Of a stretch of DNA of 64,000 nucleotides, positions 8,472 through 16,792 are shown piece after piece. Position numbers and translations under genes: made by a program. Position 1 is the stretch's first letter, and each line of letters begins with the position of its first letter. A model generated the notes under the pieces. That model did not search any database and was not told the DNA's origin. It saw only the letters and a program-made list of their open reading frames with translations. Source of the DNA: Spongisporangium articulatum (GTDB lineage Bacteria > Actinomycetota > Actinomycetes > Actinomycetales > Kineosporiaceae); contig NZ_JBITLV010000008.1 in NCBI RefSeq assembly GCF_044465595.1, forward strand, positions 134,568 to 198,567, written 5' to 3'.

Positions 8472-10030
8472 CGGAACTGGCCGATCAGCTCGGTCACCTT
8501 CGTCGTCACGCCGTTGAGGTCACCGACGGCCCGGCTGGTCGCGCCGGCCCCGTCCGCGGTGGACGTAGTGGCCGAGGCGATCCCGTCGATGCTGTCGGCG
8601 ATCTTCGTGGCGTTCTCCGACAGGTGGTTGATCATCCGGCTGATCTCGGCCGTGGTGGCCGCCTGCTGCTCGACCGCTGCCGCGATGGTGGCCTGGTTCT
8701 CGTTGATCCGGCCGATCACGGTGCCGATCCCGGAGATCGTCTCCGACGCCTCGCCGGTGATCTCCTGGATGGCGGCGATCTTGCCGGTGACGTCCTCGGT
8801 CGCCCGGGCCGTCTCCAGGGCCAGGTCCTTCACCTCGCTGGCCACGACCGCGAAGCCCTTGCCGGCCTCCCCGGCCCGGGCCGCCTCGATGGTGGCGTTG
8901 AGCGCGAGCAGGTTGGTCTGCTGGGCGATCCCGCTGATCGCGGAGACGATCTCGCCGATCTCCTCGCTGGCCGCAAGCAGCCGCTGCACGGCCACGGCGC
9001 TCACCTCGGCCGTGCGGATGGCCTCGGCGACGATGTCGGCGGCCTCCGACGCCCGGGCCGCGATCTCGCGGATCGAGCTGTCCATCTGCTCGGTCGCCGC
9101 GGACATCGCCGTCGCCGAACCGGACACCTCGCGGGCCGCGCCGGAGACCGACTCGGCCTGCTCGGCGGAGGCCTCCGCGGTGCGGCCGAGGGCGCCCGAC
9201 ACCGACGACATCTCGCCGGTCGCGCCGGCCAGCGAGGTGAGGCCCTCGCCTGTGGCCCGGATCGTGGTGCGGATCGCGACCAGGGCCTGGTCGAGGGCCT
9301 TGGCCATGTCGCCGAACTCGTCGTCGCGCAGCGCCGGCACCTCGACGCCGAGGTCCTTGCCGGCCACCCGGGCCAGGACGGCGGACAGCCGCCGCAGCGG
9401 GTTACGCACGGCCAGCACGACCAGCACCGCCAGGACCAGGAAGAGCAGGGTGACGACGATGCCGATGACCAGGGACAGCCGGCCCGACTCGCGGGAGGCG
9501 GACTGGGTCGCCGCGCCCTGGTCGGCGACCGCCTTCAGCATCGCGTCGTCGATCGCGCCGAGCTTCTCCTCCAGCTCCCCGAACACCGTCAGGAACGCCG
9601 GCAACCGGCGTTGCGCGGCAGCGTGGTCAGTGGCGGCCAGGGCGACGAGCGCCGTGGCCAGCTCGCCGTACTCGGCGACCTCGGGCCGCACGGAGGCGTA
9701 GTCGTCCTTCAGGGAGAGGGGGGCGGCGGCCGCCGCGTCGTCGAGCGCGGCCAGCATCTCCTGCGCGTGCTCGGAGGTCCCGTCGACCTCGTAGGCCTTG
9801 CGTTGCGCGGGCGTGGTCGCGTAGAGCGCGGACATCACGTCGGCGCGGATGCCGTCGTGCAGCATGTCGGCGTTCCACTGCCGGCTCAGGCCGTCACTCA
9901 GCGCCCGCATGTCGCTGACGGAGTCGGAGGCCCGGCCGGCCGCGACGACGCCGACCCCGATGACGGCGCCGAGGCCCAGGAGACCGACGACGGCGAGGGC
10001 CGTGATCCGGCCCGTGATGGTGACGCGCAT
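8465..10030 (-). CDS. Methyl-accepting chemotaxis protein
   Basis: This 521-residue chemoreceptor starts at the ATG at 10030 (MRVTITGRITAL). It has a transmembrane helix at about residues 7-30, an extracytoplasmic helical sensor to about residue 180, a second transmembrane helix, HAMP, and a signalling coiled coil. The hairpin tip IAQQTNLLALNATIEAARAG matches the MCP consensus that docks CheA/CheW. No che or flagellar genes are in the window, so it is an orphan receptor. Its ligand is not predictable. The gene is convergent with pyrD and overlaps its stop. Confidence 0.93.
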   Translation of the reverse strand: MRVTITGRITALAVVGLLGLGAVIGVGVVAAGRASDSVSDMRALSDGLSRQWNADMLHDGIRADVMSALYATTPAQRKAYEVDGTSEHAQEMLAALDDAAAAAPLSLKDDYASVRPEVAEYGELATALVALAATDHAAAQRRLPAFLTVFGELEEKLGAIDDAMLKAVADQGAATQSASRESGRLSLVIGIVVTLLFLVLAVLVVLAVRNPLRRLSAVLARVAGKDLGVEVPALRDDEFGDMAKALDQALVAIRTTIRATGEGLTSLAGATGEMSSVSGALGRTAEASAEQAESVSGAAREVSGSATAMSAATEQMDSSIREIAARASEAADIVAEAIRTAEVSAVAVQRLLAASEEIGEIVSAISGIAQQTNLLALNATIEAARAGEAGKGFAVVASEVKDLALETARATEDVTGKIAAIQEITGEASETISGIGTVIGRINENQATIAAAVEQQAATTAEISRMINHLSENATKIADSIDGIASATTSTADGAGATSRAVGDLNGVTTKVTELIGQFRY

Positions 10031-10194
10031 GCTGCCCTGCCTCTGCGTGAAGCACCCCCGTGGCTGGAGGTCGAGGACGTCGTATCGGCGCGACCGGAGC
10101 CGATCTTGACCTCGGCCGCGCATTCCGGCTGGTCAACGGGTGGTAGAGGCCACGAACACTGGTCCTGGGCCGCCCGGCTTGGGACGATCGGGAC

Positions 10195-11148
10195 ATGACG
10201 AGGGTGACCGTGGTCGGCGCGGGCGTGATCGGGCTGACGAGCGCGATCCGGCTGGCCGAGGCCGGCTACGAGGTCGACGTGCTGGCCCGCGAACTGCCCC
10301 TGGAGACCGTCTCGGCCGTGGCGGGCGGGCTCTGGATGCCGTACCTGGCCGAACCGGTCGAATCCGTCGCCCGCTGGGCGCGGGCCACGCTGGACGTGTA
10401 CCTGGAGCAGGCCGAGACGTGCGGGGACGACTGCGGGGTGACGCTGCGGACGGGGCACATCCTGGTGCGCGACCAGCCGGCGTGGTCGCTGGGCCTCGGG
10501 CTGGAGGACCGGCTCGGCCTGGTGGCGACCAGTTTCCCGACCGCCCAGCACGAGCACGGCTGGCAGCTGCGGGCCCCCCTGGTCGACATGAGCCGCTACC
10601 TGCCGTACCTGGTCTCCCGCCTGGCCGCGGCCGACGGCACGCTGACCCGGATGGCGCTGCCGGCGCTGCCCACCCGCGGCCTGGTCGTGAACTGCACCGG
10701 GATGGCGGCCCGGGCCCTGGCCTCGGACCCGACCATGCGGCCCGTGCGCGGTCAGGTGCTGAAGCTGACCAACCCCGGCCTGGACAGCTGGTGGACCGAC
10801 GAGACCGGGGACGAACCGACGTACGTCTTCGCGCATCCGGGGCATGTCGTGGTCGGCGGCAGCGCGCAGCCGGACGACTGGTCCCCCGACGTCGACCACG
10901 CGCTGGCCGAGCGGATCCTGGCCCGCGCCGTCCACCTGGTCCCGCAGCTGGCCTCGGCCACGGTGATCGCCCACCGGGTCGGGCTGCGACCGGTCCGCCC
11001 CACCGTGCGGGTCGAGGCGGTGCCCGGGCCGGAGGGGCTGGTGGTGCACAACTACGGCCACGGCGGCAGCGGCGTGACGCTGGCCTGGGGGTGCGCGGAC
11101 GACGTCCTCGAGCTGGTCTCGCAGGCCACCGCCGCCCGGGGGGCCTGA
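10195..11148 (+). CDS. D-amino-acid oxidase (FAD-dependent)
   Basis: This is a 317-residue flavoprotein. The N-terminal dinucleotide motif is VVGAGVIGLTSAIRL and the C-terminal flavin motif is HNYGHGGSGVTLAWG, which is diagnostic of D-amino-acid and D-aspartate oxidases. It oxidises D-amino acids to 2-oxo acids with release of ammonia and peroxide; the exact substrate cannot be assigned. A GACGAT box lies 6 nt before the ATG and no ribosome-binding site is evident, so translation may be leaderless. It is divergent from the chemoreceptor gene across 164 nt. Confidence 0.92.
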   Translation: MTRVTVVGAGVIGLTSAIRLAEAGYEVDVLARELPLETVSAVAGGLWMPYLAEPVESVARWARATLDVYLEQAETCGDDCGVTLRTGHILVRDQPAWSLGLGLEDRLGLVATSFPTAQHEHGWQLRAPLVDMSRYLPYLVSRLAAADGTLTRMALPALPTRGLVVNCTGMAARALASDPTMRPVRGQVLKLTNPGLDSWWTDETGDEPTYVFAHPGHVVVGGSAQPDDWSPDVDHALAERILARAVHLVPQLASATVIAHRVGLRPVRPTVRVEAVPGPEGLVVHNYGHGGSGVTLAWGCADDVLELVSQATAARGA

Positions 11149-11459
11149 GCGCGCGTAAGGGTCCGGCAAGTGACCGTTATGCCTTTGTAACGGCATTGCC
11201 GCACACAGTGATCACGGCCTACCGTCACTGGTGGTCGCACGGTGAGCGCCAGTCGCCAGCACAGCTCGGGGGTGCTCTCGCCGGGGCGCACCGGTGTCAC
11301 GGGGAGAGCGGACACTCCCCCAGGGCTCCGGGCCCGGCGGATCCTCCCGAGCCACTCGATCATTGACGACGGGCGCACGCGATGCGTGACCGGTGAGGAC
11401 CTGCCCGCCTCCGCAGGCACCGCCCGGCCACGTCCCGGTTCCAGGCCGGAGTCGCGGCC

Positions 11460-11499
11460 GGGTGACGCGGCGGGAAAGTGCGAGCCCGCCGCGTCACCC
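11460..11499. repeat. Strong hairpin (15-bp perfect stem, 10-nt loop)
   Basis: Left arm GGGTGACGCGGCGGG at 11460-11474 pairs exactly with CCCGCCGCGTCACCC at 11485-11499. There is no T-tract, so it is not a classical intrinsic terminator. It lies about 310 nt after dao and 85 nt before patB. Confidence 0.75.
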
Positions 11500-11507
11500 A
11501 CCCCGGC

Positions 11508-11574
11508 AAGATCACTCCAGCGGCCGGATTTCACCGAGTTCGGCTCGACCGAACCCGGCAGCGTCCGTGATCTA
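11508..11574. repeat. 67-nt intergenic palindromic repeat, copy 1
   Basis: The ends AGATCAC (11509-11515) and GTGATCT (11567-11573) are inverted repeats. An inner GCCGG/CCGGC pair (11523-11527 with 11555-11559) and a CGAG/CTCG pair extend the fold. Equal-length relatives are at 48108-48174 and 57687-57753. This copy ends 10 nt before the patB start. Confidence 0.6.
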
Positions 11575-11584
11575 GCCTGACGTC

Positions 11585-12736
11585 GTGAGCCGTCCGGACT
11601 TCGACCTGACCGACGACGAGCTGCGGGCCGCCGGATCGATCAAGTGGGCGCGGCCCGCGCCCGGCGTGCTGCCGGCGTGGGTGGCCGAGATGGACGTCGC
11701 CCCGTGCCCGGCGGTGCAGGCCGCGGTGCGCTCGGCCGTCGACGCCGGGCGGTTCGGCTACCCGGTGACCGACGCCGAGTCGCCGCTGCCGGACGCGACG
11801 GCCGCGTTCCTGGGCGAACGGTTCGGTTGGGACGTCGACCCGGTCTCCGTGGTGACCACGGGCGACGTGATGGCCGGCGTCACGCTGGTCCTGGAGCGCC
11901 TGTGCGAACCGGCGCCGGTCGTCGTCCCGCTGCCCGCCTACCCGCCGTTCCTGGCCGCCGTGCCCTTGGCCGGGCGTACGGTGGCCCCGGTGCCGATGCT
12001 CGTCCAGGACGGCCGGTGGGAGCTCGACCTGGCCGGGATCGACGCGGCCCTCGCCGACGGCGCCCGCACAGTGCTGCTGGCCAACCCGCACAACCCGACC
12101 GGGCGGGCGTTCACGCCCGCGGAGCTCGAGGGGCTGCGCGACGTCGTCCACCGGCACGGCGCGCGCGTCATCAGCGACGAGATCCACGCCCCCCTGGTGC
12201 TGCCCGGCGCCCGGCACACGCCGTACGCGAGCCTGCCCGGGGCGGCCGCGCATACTGTCACCGCGACAGCGGCGTCGAAGGCGTTCAACTTCCCGGGCCT
12301 GAAGTGCGCGCAGCTCGTCGTCGGCTCGGGGCACGACCTGGCCACGCTGCGCTCGCTGCACCACGTCTCCAACCACGGGGTCTCGTCGCTGGGGATCACC
12401 GCGACCGTGGCCGCGTACTCCGTCGGCGGGCCGTGGCTCGACGGCCTGCTGTCCGAGATCGCCGACCGTCGAACGCTCTTCACCGAACGCCTGGCCGACC
12501 GCCTGCCGCGGCTGCGGTACTCCCCCGGCGAGGCGACGTACCTGGCGTGGGTCGACGCGCGCGGCACCGGGCTCGACTCCCCGGCCGCGGCAGCCCTGGA
12601 GCGGGCGGCCGTGATGCTCAATCCCGGACGCGATTTCGGCGCCGGCTACGAAGGTTTCGTACGGGTCAACCTGGCCACGTCGCGCGAACGGCTCGAGCGC
12701 GTCGTCGAGCGGATGGCCCTCGCCTTCAGCGAGTGA
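11585..12736 (+). CDS. PatB/MalY-type aminotransferase, probable cystathionine beta-lyase
   Basis: This is a 383-residue fold-type I PLP enzyme. Conserved elements are NPHNPTGR, SDEIHAPLVL and the PLP lysine in ATAASKAFNFPGLKCAQ. The SKAFNxPGLKCA pattern is typical of the PatB/MalY C-S lyase group, which cleaves cystathionine or cysteine conjugates to thiol, pyruvate and ammonia. The GTG at 11585 has no ribosome site, but TAGCCT lies 6 nt upstream. The gene end overlaps the convergent membrane protein gene by 11 nt. Confidence 0.88.
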   Translation: MSRPDFDLTDDELRAAGSIKWARPAPGVLPAWVAEMDVAPCPAVQAAVRSAVDAGRFGYPVTDAESPLPDATAAFLGERFGWDVDPVSVVTTGDVMAGVTLVLERLCEPAPVVVPLPAYPPFLAAVPLAGRTVAPVPMLVQDGRWELDLAGIDAALADGARTVLLANPHNPTGRAFTPAELEGLRDVVHRHGARVISDEIHAPLVLPGARHTPYASLPGAAAHTVTATAASKAFNFPGLKCAQLVVGSGHDLATLRSLHHVSNHGVSSLGITATVAAYSVGGPWLDGLLSEIADRRTLFTERLADRLPRLRYSPGEATYLAWVDARGTGLDSPAAAALERAAVMLNPGRDFGAGYEGFVRVNLATSRERLERVVERMALAFSE

Positions 12737-13091
12737 GGGCGACGACCGAGGCGGCCACCACCGCGCCGGCCGCGAGCACGTAGAGCGCGGTCACGAGCCG
12801 GACCGCCTGCGCGCGGCGGGCTTCCGGCCACCCGGACCGTCCCGTCCACCAGGCCACGGCGGGCAGCACGAGGATGCCGTGCATGGTCGCAAAGTGTGCC
12901 CACTTCAAGGGAGTGGCCGCGGTGTAGGCGGCCTGCTGCGACTGGGTCCGCGCAGCCACCGTGCCGATCGCGATCATGGCCGCCCCGATCGCCAGAGTGC
13001 CCAGGAAGGTGAGGATTCCGGCCCGGACGGCGAACAGCTCGCTCGGCGCGACGGCCGGGTTCGGGCGCAGTGCCGAGGCGGCCAGGAGCAT
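12726..13091 (-). CDS. Small integral membrane protein, start uncertain and possibly 5'-truncated
   Basis: From the ATG at 13091 this encodes 121 residues with about three hydrophobic helices, including AVRAGILTFLGTLAIGAAM and a C-terminal helix. In-frame sequence upstream of the ATG is also hydrophobic and would complete a first transmembrane helix, but it contains no ATG, GTG or TTG before it runs into the start of the divergent hydrolase. Either a rare start is used or the 5' end has been lost. I do not recognise the family. The HFATMHGILVLPA segment looks like a conserved helix. Confidence 0.55.
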   Translation of the reverse strand: MLLAASALRPNPAVAPSELFAVRAGILTFLGTLAIGAAMIAIGTVAARTQSQQAAYTAATPLKWAHFATMHGILVLPAVAWWTGRSGWPEARRAQAVRLVTALYVLAAGAVVAASVVALTR

Positions 13092-13244
13092 TGACGTGAC
13101 GATGATCAGCGCTCCGCCGAACGCCGCCGTGTAGGCGAAGGCGGCGTCGAGCGGGGTGCTCGTGCGAGCTGCTGCAGAAGGTGGCCGACGAGCAGGGCCT
13201 GACTCCCGGCGTCCACCCCGGGTTCCGACACTAGGGTGTCCGGC

Positions 13245-14144
13245 ATGTCCGAACCCCGGCGACGCAGCGAGGTCACGTTCACCTCGGACGGCGAGCGGAT
13301 CGCGGCCTACCTCTACCGCCCGGACGGCGACGCGCCTGGCCCGCGGCCGTGTGTCGTGATGGCGCACGGGTTCTCGGGCACCCGGGACGACGCCCTGCCG
13401 CCGTTCGCGGAACGCTTCGCCGCCGCCGGGCTCGTCGTGCTGCTCTTCGACTACCGGCACTTCGGGGCCAGCGGCGGGCGGCCGCGGCAGCTGATCGAGG
13501 TCGGCAGGCAGCAGGCCGACTACCGGGCCGCGATCGCCTACGCCCGCGGGCTCGAGGGCGTGGACCCGGAGCGGATCGCCCTGTGGGGCACCTCGTTCAG
13601 CGGCGGGCACGTGATGGCCGTGGCCGCGAAGGACCCGCGGATCGCGGCCGTCGTGTCGCAGGTGCCGTTCGTCGACGGTCTGGCCGCGGCCCGGGCGGTG
13701 CCGATCGGCAACGTCGTGAAGCTCGGGCTGGCCGGGGCGCGTGACCAGGTGGGCGCGCTGTTCGGGCGCAAGCCGCATTCCGTCGCGGTGGTCGGGCAAC
13801 CCGGTCAGGTCGCCGCCATGACCGCCCGGGAGGCCGTGCCGGGGATGGTCAAGATGGTCACGCCGTCCACCCGGTGGCGCAACGACCTGCCCGCCCGGTT
13901 GATGCTGACGCTGCCGTTGTACCGGCCCGTGCGGCTGGCCCGGAAGCTGCGCATGCCGTGGCTGGTGATCGTCGCCGACCACGACCAGACCACGCCGCCC
14001 GGCCCGGCGGTGCGGGCCGCGCAGCGGGCCCCGCGGGGTGAGCTGATCCGCCTGCCCATCGGCCATTTCGAGGCGTACGTGGGCGAGGACTTCGAGCGGG
14101 TCGTCACCGCCGAGACGGAGTTCTACACCCGCACGCTGGGCTAG
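13245..14144 (+). CDS. Alpha/beta-hydrolase, dienelactone hydrolase/acetyl-xylan-esterase-like
   Basis: This is a 299-residue cytoplasmic hydrolase without signal peptide. MAHGFSGTRDD is the oxyanion-loop region, GTSFSGGH the nucleophile elbow, VADHDQTTP the acid region and IGHFEAY the catalytic His. The substrate is unknown. The ATG at 13245 has a TAGGGT box 7 nt upstream and no ribosome site, the leaderless pattern seen repeatedly in this window. It is convergent with ecm, with only 5 nt between stops. Confidence 0.85.
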   Translation: MSEPRRRSEVTFTSDGERIAAYLYRPDGDAPGPRPCVVMAHGFSGTRDDALPPFAERFAAAGLVVLLFDYRHFGASGGRPRQLIEVGRQQADYRAAIAYARGLEGVDPERIALWGTSFSGGHVMAVAAKDPRIAAVVSQVPFVDGLAAARAVPIGNVVKLGLAGARDQVGALFGRKPHSVAVVGQPGQVAAMTAREAVPGMVKMVTPSTRWRNDLPARLMLTLPLYRPVRLARKLRMPWLVIVADHDQTTPPGPAVRAAQRAPRGELIRLPIGHFEAYVGEDFERVVTAETEFYTRTLG

Positions 14145-14149
14145 AAGCC

Positions 14150-16231
14150 CTACTCGACGGGCAGGCCGTGGGCCTTGCGCACCTCGTCGACGATCTCGCC
14201 CATCATCTCGGTCAGGCCGTAGTCCTTGGGCGTGAAGACCGCGGCGACGCCCAGCTCCTTCAGCTTGCGCGCGTCCGAGTCGGGGATGATGCCGCCCACG
14301 ATCACCGGGACGTCGGTCACGCCCGCCTCGCGCAGCCCGTCGAGCACCTCGGGGACGAGCTCCATGTGCGAGCCGGACAGCACCGAAAGCCCCACCACGT
14401 GAACGTCTTCCGCGACGGCGGCGGCCACGATCTGGGACGGCGTGAGCCGGATGCCCTGGTAGATCACCTCGAAGCCGGCGTCGCGGGCGCGCACGGCGAC
14501 CTGCTCGGCGCCGTTGGAGTGCCCGTCGAGGCCCGGCTTGCCGACGAGCAGCCGCAGCCGGACGCCGAGCTCCTCGCCCGTCGCCTTGACCTTCTCGCGC
14601 ACCGCGGTCAGCAGCGGGCCCGCCTCGGACGCGCCGACGTTCGCGCTGACCCCCGTGGGGGCGCGGTACTCACCGAACACCTCTCGCAGTGTGCCCGCCC
14701 ACTCGCCCGTCGTCACCCCGGCGCGCGCGGCCTCGATGCTGGCCGGCATCAGGTTGACGCCGCTCTTGGCATCGTCGCGCAGGCGCTGCAGCGCGGCCTG
14801 GACGGCGGCCGCGGAGTCCGGGTCGGCGTCCCGCTCGGCCCGCCACTTCTGCACAGCTGCGGCGGCGGCCGACTCGACCGCCGGGTCGACGACCATGATC
14901 GCCTCGTCGAGGTTGGCGGTCAGCGGGCTCGGCTCGGTGGTGGTGAACTTGTTGACGCCGACGACGACGTCCTCGCCGCTCTCGATCCGGGCGCGGCGCG
15001 CGGCGTGCGAGGCGACCAGCGCGCTCTTCATGTAGCCGGACTCGACGGCCGCGACCGCGCCGCCCATCTCCTGCACGCGGTCGATCTCGGCGCGAGCCCC
15101 GGTCAGGATCTCGTTCACCTTGGCCTCGATGACGGGGCTGCCGTCGAACAGGTCGCCGTACTCCAGCAGGTCCGACTCGTAGGCCAGCACCTGCTGCAGG
15201 CGCAGCGCCCACTGCTGGTCCCACGGGCGGGGCAGGCCGAGCGCCTCGTTCCAGGCGGGCAGCTGGACGGCGCGGGCCCGGGCGCCCTTCGACAGCGTCA
15301 CCGCGAGCATCTCGAGGACGATGCGCTGGACGTTGTTCTCGGGCTGGGCCTCGGTCAGGCCCAGGCTGTTGACCTGGACGCCGTAGCGGAACCGGCGCTG
15401 CTTCGGGTCCTGCACGCCGTAGCGCTCGAGCGTGATCTCGTCCCACAGCTGGACGAAGGCCCGCATCTTGCAGATCTCCTCGACGAACCGCACGCCGGCG
15501 TTGACGAAGAACGAGATGCGGGCGACGACCTTGCCGAACTCCTCGGCGGGCACCTGGCCGGAGTCGCGCACGGCGTCGAGCACGGCGATGGCCGTGCACA
15601 TCGCGAACGCGACCTCCTGCACGGGCGTCGCGCCGGCCTCCTGCAGGTGGTAGCTGCAGATGTTGGTCGGGTTCCACTTCGGGATGTGGTTGACCGTGTA
15701 GGCGATCGTGTCGGTGATCAGCCGCAGGCTCGGGGCCGGCGGGAACACGTAGGTGCCGCGGCTCAGGTACTCCTTGATGATGTCGTTCTGGGTGGTGCCG
15801 GCCAGCTTGCCGAGCACCTCCTCCGCGCCCTCGTCGCCGGGGTTCAGGCCCTCCTGCTCGAGGGCGGTCTGGGCGTACATCGCGATGAACCACATGGCCG
15901 GTGCGTTGATCGTCATCGACGTGTTCATCTGCGTCAGCGGGATGCTGTCGAACAGCGCGCGCATGTCGCCGATGTGCTGGATCGGCACGCCGACCTTGCC
16001 GACCTCGCCGCGGGACAGCTCGTGGTCCGCGTCGTAGCCGGTCTGAGTGGGCAGGTCGAAGGCGACCGACAGGCCGGTCTGGCCCTTGGCCAGGTTCCGC
16101 CGGTACAGGGCGTTGGACTCGGCCGGGCTGGAGTGCCCCGCGTACGTACGCATCACCCAGGGCCGGTCCCGCTCGGGGCGGGACGCCGCCGCGGCCGGGC
16201 TCACCTCAACAGCCTTGTCGTCGCCAGACAT
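14150..16231 (-). CDS. ecm: Ethylmalonyl-CoA mutase (MeaA-like, B12-dependent)
   Basis: This is a single-chain acyl-CoA mutase of 693 residues: a TIM-barrel catalytic domain followed by a cobalamin-binding domain with DGHSNG (the DxHxxG lower-ligand motif) around residue 570. FDLPTQTGYDADHEL at the substrate site is typical of ethylmalonyl-CoA mutases, whereas methylmalonyl-CoA mutase has THRGYDSD (seen here in MutB). The enzyme turns (2R)-ethylmalonyl-CoA into methylsuccinyl-CoA in the ethylmalonyl-CoA pathway or polyketide-precursor supply. No crotonyl-CoA carboxylase/reductase is in the window. A TACTGT box lies 7 nt before the ATG, suggesting leaderless transcription. Confidence 0.88.
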   Translation of the reverse strand: MSGDDKAVEVSPAAAASRPERDRPWVMRTYAGHSSPAESNALYRRNLAKGQTGLSVAFDLPTQTGYDADHELSRGEVGKVGVPIQHIGDMRALFDSIPLTQMNTSMTINAPAMWFIAMYAQTALEQEGLNPGDEGAEEVLGKLAGTTQNDIIKEYLSRGTYVFPPAPSLRLITDTIAYTVNHIPKWNPTNICSYHLQEAGATPVQEVAFAMCTAIAVLDAVRDSGQVPAEEFGKVVARISFFVNAGVRFVEEICKMRAFVQLWDEITLERYGVQDPKQRRFRYGVQVNSLGLTEAQPENNVQRIVLEMLAVTLSKGARARAVQLPAWNEALGLPRPWDQQWALRLQQVLAYESDLLEYGDLFDGSPVIEAKVNEILTGARAEIDRVQEMGGAVAAVESGYMKSALVASHAARRARIESGEDVVVGVNKFTTTEPSPLTANLDEAIMVVDPAVESAAAAAVQKWRAERDADPDSAAAVQAALQRLRDDAKSGVNLMPASIEAARAGVTTGEWAGTLREVFGEYRAPTGVSANVGASEAGPLLTAVREKVKATGEELGVRLRLLVGKPGLDGHSNGAEQVAVRARDAGFEVIYQGIRLTPSQIVAAAVAEDVHVVGLSVLSGSHMELVPEVLDGLREAGVTDVPVIVGGIIPDSDARKLKELGVAAVFTPKDYGLTEMMGEIVDEVRKAHGLPVE

Positions 16232-16300
16232 GCCTTCGACAGTAGCGAGGACGGCCCGCGCTCAGCAGTACGTGCGGTGTGGGCGGGATCACCGCGGACC

Positions 16301-16783
16301 TCAGGCGGACAGCAGCTTCCCGATGTCGTCGAAGCCCTGACGGGCGAAGCCCGTCCAGAACCACCGCAGAAGGGGCATTCCACGCTCGGCCACCCGGCTC
16401 GCCGGGGTGACCTCCCAGCTCCAGGTGACCCGCGTGCCGACGTGGTCACGGACGGCTTCCGGGGTGAACGACCAGCGGCCGTCCACGCCGCCGATCAGCA
16501 GTTTCAAGGGCCCGGTGAAGGAGTCGAGGTGGTAGCCGAACCAGTGCGGGACCTCGAGGCCGGTCAGGGTCTCGCGCGCCGTCCCGCCGTCGGTGAACCG
16601 GATGCGGCGCTGCTGCCCGACGCCCGCGGAACCCCACTCCCCGGTCTGCTCGGTCGAGCGGACGCCCGCGACCACGAGGAACCGCCGACCGAGCACGTCC
16701 TGCAGCGGGACCGGCAGGACCCGCGCGTACGCGACGTCGACCGGCACGGGGTACGTGCGCGAGTACTTCAGGTGGGTGACCAC
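16301..16783 (-). CDS. SRPBCC-family protein
   Basis: This 160-residue protein has the START/Bet v1-like pattern: a short strand with Pro-rich turn (YSRTYPVPVDVAYARVL), a central antiparallel sheet and a long C-terminal amphipathic helix. Such proteins bind hydrophobic ligands in a deep cavity; no ligand is predicted. The GTG start has TAGGCT 6 nt upstream and no ribosome site. It lies between ecm and the MMPL exporter with no sign of a functional link. Confidence 0.75.
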   Translation of the reverse strand: MVTHLKYSRTYPVPVDVAYARVLPVPLQDVLGRRFLVVAGVRSTEQTGEWGSAGVGQQRRIRFTDGGTARETLTGLEVPHWFGYHLDSFTGPLKLLIGGVDGRWSFTPEAVRDHVGTRVTWSWEVTPASRVAERGMPLLRWFWTGFARQGFDDIGKLLSA

Positions 16784-16792
16784 GGGATGAGC

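Larger units (their letters stand above)
11149..11584. other. 436-nt gene-free interval with two structured elements
   Basis: No convincing gene lies here; a 112-codon open frame from 11242 has arginine/proline-rich antisense composition and no ribosome site. Contents are a short inverted repeat CCGTTA-N8-TAACGG near the dao end, a strong hairpin at 11460-11499, and a copy of the 67-nt AAGATC repeat at 11508-11574 just before patB. Confidence 0.6.

Noticed and set aside
11242..11580. 112-codon open frame between dao and patB
   Set aside because: Low-complexity composition, overlaps the hairpin and repeat, no ribosome site.
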